From JAHBWV01 sp964588385 (GTDB lineage: Bacteria; Planctomycetota; Phycisphaerae; Phycisphaerales; UBA1924), in assembly GCA_964588385.1 (NCBI GenBank), contig CAZPPG010000007.1:31019-95018 (forward strand): DNA of 64,000 nt, in the 5' to 3' direction. Position 1 is the first letter of the stretch, and each line of letters starts with the position of its first letter. The position numbers and the translations under genes are program-made. Below, piece after piece: positions 42,499 to 49,159 of this stretch. Below the pieces are notes generated by a model, which saw only the letters and a list, made by a program, of their open reading frames with translations, was not told the origin of the DNA and ran no database searches.

Positions 42499-44886
42499 TC
42501 ACATGAGGGCGATCGGATCGACATCAACCGCTGTGTGCGCGTCGCTGAGCAGTTTGCCTGCCCGTCGGGCCGAGCCCAGCACGCGCTGCACGGCGCCCGC
42601 CGCCGCCCCTGACCCTATCCGGCCGGGCGCGCGCACCACCACATCCCACCTGTGCCATCCCTCAATTCGAGCGATGACGCTCGGGATCGGCCCCTCGATG
42701 AGCACGCCCCCGTCCGTCTGGGCCTCGAGCCGGAGCAACGCGGCGAGTTCCTCGGCCCGGGCTCTTGCCTTGGCCGGATCCTCCTCCCGTACAACAACCC
42801 GGGCCATCCGGCCCGCGGGCGGCAGGCCGGCGGCCTCCCTGGTTCCAAGTTCCAACTCCGCAAACTTCTCAAAGTCGTGGGTCGCCGCTAGCCGGATCGC
42901 CGGCGCGGATGGGTTGAACGTTTGCACAATCACCCGCCCCGGATGCTCACCCCGGCCCGCCCGACCCGAAACCTGCGACACGAGCTGATAGGTGCGCTCC
43001 GAGGCCCGGAAGTCCGGCAGATTCAGGGCGGTGTCCGCGCTGATCACGCCAACAAGCCGCACATTCGGAAAATCGAGACCCTTCGCGATCATCTGCGTGC
43101 CGAGCAGCACCCGAGCGTGCCCTTCCCCAAACCTGCCCAGTGACTCATGCAGATCGCGGACGCTGCGGATCGTGTCCGCATCGAGACGGACCAGCGCCTC
43201 ACGCGCCCGGTCATTTCCAAGAGATTCGGCGAGAATCTCCAGCAACTCCTCTTCAACACGCTGCGTTCCAACGCCCAGTCCGACGACCTTTCCGCCGCAC
43301 ACCTCACACGCCCGCGGCACCAGCCGCTCCGCCTGGCAGTGGTGGCATCGGACCACCTCTCCTTTGGGAAGGTCCCGTCCGCGATGGAGCACCATCGCCG
43401 CGTCGCACTCCGTGCAGGAGAGCGTCCATTTGCACGCGGGGCAGTGCATGAATGTGGCGAACCCGCGTCGGTTCAGCAGAAGAATTGCCTGCCCTCCCTC
43501 GCTGAGTGTTCGTATGAGTTCAGCCTTGAGCGTGGCTCCGACCATCAAGGGCCCGCGTCCGCTCCCGCCCGCGCTCGGACCGCCCCGTCCCCACGGCTGC
43601 TCCGCCGCCAGGTCCACGATCCTGACCTGTGGGAGTTTGCCCGCTCCTGCCCGCTCCCGCAGCGTCCAGAGACGGAACTTGCCGGCTCGCGCGTTGGCCC
43701 AGCTCTCCAGTGAAGGCGTCGCCGAGCCGAGAACGATCGGACACCCCGCCATCTGGGCCCGCTTGATCGCGACGTCTCTGCCGTGGTAACGGGGGAGGGT
43801 GTCCTGCTTGTAAGAGCCATCGTGTTCTTCATCGACGACCACGAGGCCGAGGTCTGCCAGAGGGGAAAACACCGCCGATCGTGCCCCGACAACCACCATC
43901 GCTTCGCCGCTCGAAGCCATGCGCCATTGGCGATGCCGCTGCGATGCACTGAGCCCCGAGTGGAGCACGGCCACCTTTCCGCTGAATCGGGCCTCGAACC
44001 GGCGCGAGGTCTGCGGCGTGAGGGAGATCTCCGGGACGAGAACCAGCGCGCGCCGCCCAGCGGCGATCACCCGCTCAATGAGCCGCAGATACACCTCCGT
44101 CTTGCCCGAACCGGTCACGCCGAAGAGCAGGTGCACGCCAAAGCCGCTCAACGCGCCGCCGATTCCTTCAATCGCGGTTGATTGCTCGGGACTGGGTACG
44201 GGAACTTCACGCTCAGACGCGAGCAAGTTGTCTGCGTGCTTCGGGGCTTCATAGCCTCGGGCCCGGACATCTTCTCGTCTAGACCGCTTCAGCAGACCCG
44301 CCGCCAAAAGCTTGTTGATCGGCGCGAGCGTCGTGCCAAGCGCCGCAGCAAGAGCCCGTGGCTCGATCGGCCACACCAGCGGCTCCATCGCGGCGATGCC
44401 CTCCCATGCCTTTCGCGCGGTCGGTGTCCCCTTGAACGCCGCCACAATGCGCGATTCTGTCTCCGCGTCCACGCGTTCCAGCACGTCTACCGATCGTGAC
44501 CCGGTTCCCTCCTTCACCGCCGCCGGCACCATGGATGCCAGCACCATGCCCAGCGGCGCGATGTAGTACGCCGCGATCCAGCGGCCGAGTTCCACGAGGT
44601 CTGGCGGCACCGATGCGCCCAGGCGGGACGTCAGCCGCTTGACCCTTGCCCGCTCCAGGCCGTCAAGGAGCTCCTCACCGCCGATCGCGAGCACAACGCC
44701 CCGCGACTTTCCTCGGGCGAGCGGGACCTCGACCTGCTCGCCGACCACAACGTCAGGCCACGGGCTGATGTATGTCAGGCCATCTCCCTCGATCCCGCGC
44801 TCCACCGCGACGCGCACCAGGGGCAGCCCGCGTTCGGCTGCGGCCTCCTCTTCCATCCCGGCGAACGGCAAACGCGAGAGTTCCAC
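42499..44886 (-). CDS. priA: Primosomal helicase PriA
   Basis: A 795-residue superfamily 2 helicase that restarts stalled replication forks by loading DnaB. The N-terminal DNA-binding region contains PLARGKSRGVVLAI. The helicase core has GVTGSGKTEVYL (Walker A), VPEISLTPQ, VGARSAVFSPL, VVDEEHDGSYKQ (Walker B, DEEH), LGSATPSLES and motif VI QVSGRAGRG. A zinc-binding insert follows the pattern of PriA: FMHCPACKWTLSCTECDAAM, CHHCQ and CEVCGG. The start is GTG at 44886; an internal ATG at 44856 is an alternative. It lies 24 bases upstream of the aminotransferase gene and is divergent from carA. Confidence 0.95.
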   Translation of the reverse strand: MELSRLPFAGMEEEAAAERGLPLVRVAVERGIEGDGLTYISPWPDVVVGEQVEVPLARGKSRGVVLAIGGEELLDGLERARVKRLTSRLGASVPPDLVELGRWIAAYYIAPLGMVLASMVPAAVKEGTGSRSVDVLERVDAETESRIVAAFKGTPTARKAWEGIAAMEPLVWPIEPRALAAALGTTLAPINKLLAAGLLKRSRREDVRARGYEAPKHADNLLASEREVPVPSPEQSTAIEGIGGALSGFGVHLLFGVTGSGKTEVYLRLIERVIAAGRRALVLVPEISLTPQTSRRFEARFSGKVAVLHSGLSASQRHRQWRMASSGEAMVVVGARSAVFSPLADLGLVVVDEEHDGSYKQDTLPRYHGRDVAIKRAQMAGCPIVLGSATPSLESWANARAGKFRLWTLRERAGAGKLPQVRIVDLAAEQPWGRGGPSAGGSGRGPLMVGATLKAELIRTLSEGGQAILLLNRRGFATFMHCPACKWTLSCTECDAAMVLHRGRDLPKGEVVRCHHCQAERLVPRACEVCGGKVVGLGVGTQRVEEELLEILAESLGNDRAREALVRLDADTIRSVRDLHESLGRFGEGHARVLLGTQMIAKGLDFPNVRLVGVISADTALNLPDFRASERTYQLVSQVSGRAGRGEHPGRVIVQTFNPSAPAIRLAATHDFEKFAELELGTREAAGLPPAGRMARVVVREEDPAKARARAEELAALLRLEAQTDGGVLIEGPIPSVIARIEGWHRWDVVVRAPGRIGSGAAAGAVQRVLGSARRAGKLLSDAHTAVDVDPIALM

Positions 44887-44903
44887 GCGTACAATCTAGC
44901 CCG

Positions 44904-46178
44904 ATGACCACACCCACCACGCCCCGTTTCTCCGCGCCAGACCCGAATCCCGGCCGCGGCGTCCGTTTCAGCACACCCCCCGTCTCCCGGCCTCCGGCCA
45001 GACTGGCTCTGGCCGATGGCTCGATTTTCCGAGGGTTTGGGTTTGGTGCGACCGGCCGGAACCTGGCGACAGTCGCGGAAGTGGTGTTCAACACGGCGAT
45101 GCTTGGGTACCAGGAATCTCTGACGGATCCCTCGTACACCGGCCAGATTCTGGTGGACACCTTTCCGCTCATAGGCAACACCGGCGCCAACGACGACGAC
45201 ATGGAGTCGCTCCGGGTGCAGGTTTCAGGGTTCGTCGTGCGGGAACTGGCCCGCCACCCATCGAACTTCCGAGCCACACGCACCCTTAGCGCATTCCTCG
45301 CGGCATCCGGTGTCCTGGGCATCGAGGGCGTGGACACGCGCGCGATCACCCGGCGACTCCGAACAACCGGCGCAATGTCCGGCGTGATCACAGATCGCAC
45401 GGATCTCAGCGATGAGGACCTTGTCCAGATGGCCCGCGCCGCCCCCTCCATGGCAGGCCAGAATCTGGTTCCCCGAGTCGGATGCTCCTCCGGCCAGACC
45501 TGGGCCGAAACACTCGGCGAGTGGTCTCCGTCGCCCGTGGGAAGCGGCGGCGATCGCGCCGTCCGCGTGCTGGCCCTTGACTGCGGGGCCAAGTCGAACA
45601 TCCTGCGCAATCTCGCCGATCGCGGCTGTGAAGTCCGCGTCGTTCCCCACGACATCCGCGCCGCCGACATACTCGCCCTCCACGATCGGGGCGAGATCGA
45701 CGGCTTGTTCATCTCCAACGGGCCCGGCGATCCCGCCGCGGTCCAACGGACGATCGACACCCTTCGCGAGGTCATCAACGCGCGCCGAGACAAGGAGCTT
45801 CCGATATTCGGTATCTGCCTTGGGCACCAGTTGCTTTCACTGGCGATCGGCGCGAAGACCTACAAGCTGAAGTTCGGTCACCGTGGCGCCAACCAGCCGG
45901 TGCATAATCGCATCAGCGGGCACGTGGAGATCACCAGCCAGAATCATGGATTCGCGGTGGAGCCGAACTCGTTGGAAGCCGCGGGTGGCGAGGTCACCCA
46001 TGTTCACCTCAACGACAACACGGTCGCGGGGTTCCGGGTCAGGGGGCGCCCAATTTTCTCGGTGCAGTATCACCCGGAGGCGTCGCCCGGCCCCCATGAC
46101 GCAAGCTACCTCTTCGATCAGTTCGTCGAATCCATGCGAGCGGGTGCGGGCCGCCCCCAAACCGTCTCCCATGGCTGA
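44904..46178 (+). CDS. carA: Carbamoyl phosphate synthase small subunit
   Basis: Glutaminase subunit (424 residues) that supplies ammonia to CarB for arginine and pyrimidine synthesis. The N-terminal domain has LADGSIFRGFGFG, EVVFNTAMLGYQESLTDPSY, VDTFPLIGNTG and GVDTRAITRRLR. The class I amidotransferase domain has ISNGPGDPAAV, the nucleophile Cys in FGICLGHQLLSLA, NQPVHN and the His-Glu pair in QYHPEASPGPHD. The first 35 residues are an extra Pro-rich tail. No carB follows; the large subunit gene must lie elsewhere. It is divergent from priA with 17 bases between start codons. Confidence 0.95.
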   Translation: MTTPTTPRFSAPDPNPGRGVRFSTPPVSRPPARLALADGSIFRGFGFGATGRNLATVAEVVFNTAMLGYQESLTDPSYTGQILVDTFPLIGNTGANDDDMESLRVQVSGFVVRELARHPSNFRATRTLSAFLAASGVLGIEGVDTRAITRRLRTTGAMSGVITDRTDLSDEDLVQMARAAPSMAGQNLVPRVGCSSGQTWAETLGEWSPSPVGSGGDRAVRVLALDCGAKSNILRNLADRGCEVRVVPHDIRAADILALHDRGEIDGLFISNGPGDPAAVQRTIDTLREVINARRDKELPIFGICLGHQLLSLAIGAKTYKLKFGHRGANQPVHNRISGHVEITSQNHGFAVEPNSLEAAGGEVTHVHLNDNTVAGFRVRGRPIFSVQYHPEASPGPHDASYLFDQFVESMRAGAGRPQTVSHG

Positions 46179-46692
46179 TCGGTTGCGTCCCTAAACGTTC
46201 ATTGGTGCGTACGAACTCGTTCCAAACGTCCGTCGGACATGGAGATGTGTCAATCTGGGCAGTTCAGGCGTCGGTCGACGGCAGTCCCGATATCGTCGAG
46301 TTTGTCGGAATTTTGCGCAGAACCGACCTAGACCCTTGCATCCATGAAACGCTCCGGTATATTCGAGGGATCGTCGAGCGCGGGGTCTTTACCCCTCACC
46401 CAGACGTGCCGCCCTGCGGCAGTGATGAGAGATCCCGGCTCGCTCACGCGTGTCGGTGCTTTGTTGGAGGAATCGTGCGTGGTGTTCGGCAGCGCCCACG
46501 TACGCGCAGGTTGAAGCGGCCGGAGGTTTGCAAGAACTTCGAGACGTGAAGACATACGGCGTTCGGCTGCGTCTGTCTCCACGGAGAGATCGCGTTAAAC
46601 GAGAGAGCACTTTCCTGACCCGCTCTTTTCGTGTTTCCATGTGGCCCGAAAGGGGCTTTCCGAGTCGTGGTTCATTTCAAGAGGAGTGTTCA
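46179..46692 (+). promoter_or_regulatory. 514-base intergenic region with promoter candidate and long leader
   Basis: A sigma70-like promoter reads toward the dockerin-protein gene: TTGCAT (46336-46341), 16 bases, TATATT (46358-46363). It would give a 5' leader of about 320 bases. The leader has no clear riboswitch class or coding frame. A 115-codon frame starting at 46202 has no recognisable content. A strong AGAGGAG RBS precedes the start at 46693. Confidence 0.5.
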
Positions 46693-47862
46693 ATGAAGGC
46701 GAAGAGCTGCATGATGGTTGCCGTGGCGGCAGGAGCTGCCTGTTCGGCGTTTGCGTCAGAGCCCAAGCAGGTGGTTGAGGCTCAGAACTTCCGTGATGCC
46801 GGCCATGTCTATGTCAACATGCGCACCGGCGAGCGCGTTTTCACCCCCGCTGGCCAGTCCAGTGGCACCAGCCGTTTCGGCTCGGGCATCTTCGTCAACG
46901 AAGATAGCGCCACCAACGGCAACTACTTCTTCGGTATCGACAACCCGACCCGCACGGGCACGATCCCGGCGCTCGGCACCGAAGGCGAGACGGGCGGCGA
47001 CATTCCGTTCAACTCGCAGATCGACGGCCTGGTCATGGGCTACGCGACCAACGCCGGCCTCGAGATCGCTCCGGTCTCGTCTCTCCCCGGCTTCACCGCG
47101 ATCATGTGGTTCTACGACAACAGCAACGCCAACAACTCCACGACGGCCGTCCCGGCCGCCGGCCTGGCGCTGAGCAGCGCCCCCGGCGCCTACTTCTCCG
47201 CCGGCTTCACCGGCTGGACCTTCACGTTCGACTTCGGCACCGGCGCCTACGCGTGGGAAATGGGTGACAACGATGGTTCCGCCGCCGCTTGGCCGAACCA
47301 GATCAACGGCGCCAACCAGGGCGTTGACTTCGACGACACCGACGGCAACCCCAAGGCCGACTTCTCCTGGGGCTACACCTTCATCCAGGGTCAGGCCGAG
47401 TCCATCGGCACGACGGGCCCGTCCCTCGTCCTCCCGGCCTCCGCCGACATCCTCGAGGATGACGACTTCCCGACCGGCGCGGGCGGCAATGCCGACGGCG
47501 CTGACGACGGCTTCGATTGGTGGGCCACTGCGACCGATCCGAACACCGCCGCTCTCCACACTGCCCGCCTCGGCGGCTACTGGTTCGGCGGCTGGCCCGC
47601 TGGCCCGTACGCTTCGTTCAAGGTCGGCCTGTACGGCGAGGTCGCCGGCGGCGGTCCTGGCTGCTCGTCCGCCGACTACAACGGCGACACCATCGTCGAC
47701 ATCCAGGACTTCCTGGACTTCTTCGGTGACTACGGTCCCTGCGAGTTCCAGTCCATGCCCTGCCCCGATGCGATCTTCGACCCCGACCAGTACGCGGACG
47801 ACGATTTCATCGACATCCAGGACTTCCTGGGCTTCTTCGACATCTTCGGTCAGTGCTCATAA
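46693..47862 (+). CDS. Exported protein with GC-type dockerin tail, function unknown
   Basis: A 389-residue exported protein. It has a signal peptide (1-22, ending SAFASEP) and a Gly/Ala/Asn-rich, beta-type body (about 30-310) without recognised enzyme motifs. The C-terminal tandem EF-hand tag reads DYNGDTIVDIQDFLDFFGDY and a degenerate second copy (DDDFIDIQDFLGFFDIFG), with Cys after each. The body may be a surface or matrix protein. The start ATG at 46693 has AGAGGAG. Long leader and strong RBS suggest high or regulated expression. A terminator hairpin lies 60 bases after the stop. Confidence 0.85.
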   Translation: MKAKSCMMVAVAAGAACSAFASEPKQVVEAQNFRDAGHVYVNMRTGERVFTPAGQSSGTSRFGSGIFVNEDSATNGNYFFGIDNPTRTGTIPALGTEGETGGDIPFNSQIDGLVMGYATNAGLEIAPVSSLPGFTAIMWFYDNSNANNSTTAVPAAGLALSSAPGAYFSAGFTGWTFTFDFGTGAYAWEMGDNDGSAAAWPNQINGANQGVDFDDTDGNPKADFSWGYTFIQGQAESIGTTGPSLVLPASADILEDDDFPTGAGGNADGADDGFDWWATATDPNTAALHTARLGGYWFGGWPAGPYASFKVGLYGEVAGGGPGCSSADYNGDTIVDIQDFLDFFGDYGPCEFQSMPCPDAIFDPDQYADDDFIDIQDFLGFFDIFGQCS

Positions 47863-47922
47863 GTGCTGAAGCGGCCACTTCTCTGAGGTGGATCCACTGA
47901 AAGCATGACCTCCGGGTCACAC

Positions 47923-47957
47923 CAGCCCCCACGCTCCGGCGTGGGGGCTGTCTTTTT
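47923..47957 (+). terminator. Rho-independent terminator
   Basis: Perfect 12-bp stem (47923-47934 with 47939-47950), loop TCCG, followed by TCTTTTT. It ends the dockerin-protein transcript. Confidence 0.88.
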
Positions 47958-47971
47958 GGGTCCGTGTGCCG

Positions 47972-48000
47972 CTGACCTTGATCGCTCGGATCAAGGTCAG
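47972..48000. repeat. Second perfect hairpin without T tract
   Basis: Inverted repeat with 12-base arms, CTGACCTTGATC (47972-47983) and its complement (47989-48000), loop GCTCG. It follows the terminator by 14 bases. No T run flanks it on either strand, so it may be an operator, an RNA stability element or a back-up terminator. Confidence 0.5.
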
Positions 48001-48103
48001 TGCCTTTCACGATCCACGTGTGTCACCACTGAAGTACCGACCCGATACGGGTTAGTGGCTCGCCCAACTGCAGGCACAGCCCGAGTATCACGTCGATCCC
48101 TGT

Positions 48104-48511
48104 TTAGCCGACGACCCGGCAGCCGCTCGCATCCTTGACATAACGAGGCACGCTTGGATCGACCGAACGCGACCACCACTCGATGCCGCCCGCAACCGAC
48201 ATCGCGTTCTCGACTCCCAGTTGCCGGAGCAGCAGCGCGGCCTTCATCGAACGGCGACCGTGATGGCACATCACGGCAACCTCGGTCCGCCCCAGCCCTT
48301 CGATCTCTTCGATCCGCGATTGGATCTCGCCAAGTGGAATCAGCATCATGCCTTCGACGCGGGATGTCTCCCACTCCGCCGGCTCGCGGCAGTCGATCAG
48401 GAGCGCCGTGTTCGGCCGATCGCGCAGCCACGCCGCCGCCTCGCGCGGCGTGATCTCAAGCTCCCGCTGAAACGGGTATCCCTCGGGAACATCGGGAAGA
48501 GGGCTGGTCAT
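48104..48511 (-). CDS. Rhodanese-like domain protein
   Basis: A 135-residue single-domain rhodanese. The domain begins ITPREAAAWL, has LIDCREPAEWETSRVEGMML and the active-site loop Cys82 in VMCHHGRRSMKA, and ends GGIEWWSRSVDPSVPRY. Such proteins move sulfane sulfur from a persulfide Cys. The partner substrate is unknown. The start ATG at 48511 overlaps the stop of the lipoprotein gene by four bases (ATGA), which implies translational coupling. It is the last gene of a minus-strand cluster starting with the parvulin-like gene. Confidence 0.88.
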   Translation of the reverse strand: MTSPLPDVPEGYPFQRELEITPREAAAWLRDRPNTALLIDCREPAEWETSRVEGMMLIPLGEIQSRIEEIEGLGRTEVAVMCHHGRRSMKAALLLRQLGVENAMSVAGGIEWWSRSVDPSVPRYVKDASGCRVVG

Positions 48512-49098
48512 GGCTGCTCGCTCGCAGAGGCCGCCGGGCATGCCGATCCGTCACACGGACGTTCACACGCCACGCATTCGGCCCGTGGCAAAATCGAACC
48601 CCGCGGCTCGCGCTCGTACCGCCGGTACGAACTCCGCATCTCCACAGTCTGCGGTTCGGCGAACAGCAGCACGGGAATGGCCGCGGCATCAAACACAGCG
48701 TTGGGCGGCGCGAGCAACGCCTCATGGATCTGGCTGTCGCTTCCCGACTGGCCCAGGTCCAACGCGGTCGTAGCGGTCGGAAACGTGCCGCGAGCCCGTG
48801 CCAGGGACCGGTCCGAAGGCCAGTGTGTGCGGTAGTTCGGGTGGTGACCAACGCCGTCGACGGGCACGTTGTACACCACGGGGGCCCACTCGGTCCGCGT
48901 CACGCTCATGAGCGAGGGCGCGTCATGGGCGGCCTCTCCCGGCGTGTGCGCTTGAAAGGCCGGTAGCGCGATATCGTCGCCGACCGTCAGTCGGTGGTTG
49001 GAGTCAATGCAACCACTCCCAAACGGCAGCGCGGCGACGCAGGTGCAGACCAGCGTGAGGGCCAATCGTGGCATGTTTCGTGGTGTGTTCCAGAGCAT
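48508..49098 (-). CDS. Putative lipoprotein, function unknown
   Basis: A 196-residue protein with a signal sequence and lipobox-like GSGC (Cys30), so it is probably lipidated. The body has no recognised fold; it contains a WAPVVYNVPVDGVGHHPNY segment rich in His and aromatic residues, a VLLFAEP strand and a C-terminal Cys-rich portion (ECVACERPCDGSACP). The last 4 bases overlap the rhodanese start. It lies 61 bases downstream of the kinase gene. Similar sequences cannot be named from memory. The start could also be the ATG at 49074. Confidence 0.7.
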   Translation of the reverse strand: MLWNTPRNMPRLALTLVCTCVAALPFGSGCIDSNHRLTVGDDIALPAFQAHTPGEAAHDAPSLMSVTRTEWAPVVYNVPVDGVGHHPNYRTHWPSDRSLARARGTFPTATTALDLGQSGSDSQIHEALLAPPNAVFDAAAIPVLLFAEPQTVEMRSSYRRYEREPRGSILPRAECVACERPCDGSACPAASASEQP

Positions 49099-49159
49099 CC
49101 CGAAAGGGTAGCCGCGCGCGGCGCGTCGGCCAGAATCGGGGCGGCGTTGATCGCGCCGT

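Noticed and set aside
46202..46549. A 115-codon frame in the long leader before the dockerin gene
   Set aside because: No RBS, no family likeness, and it spans the best promoter candidate of the region.
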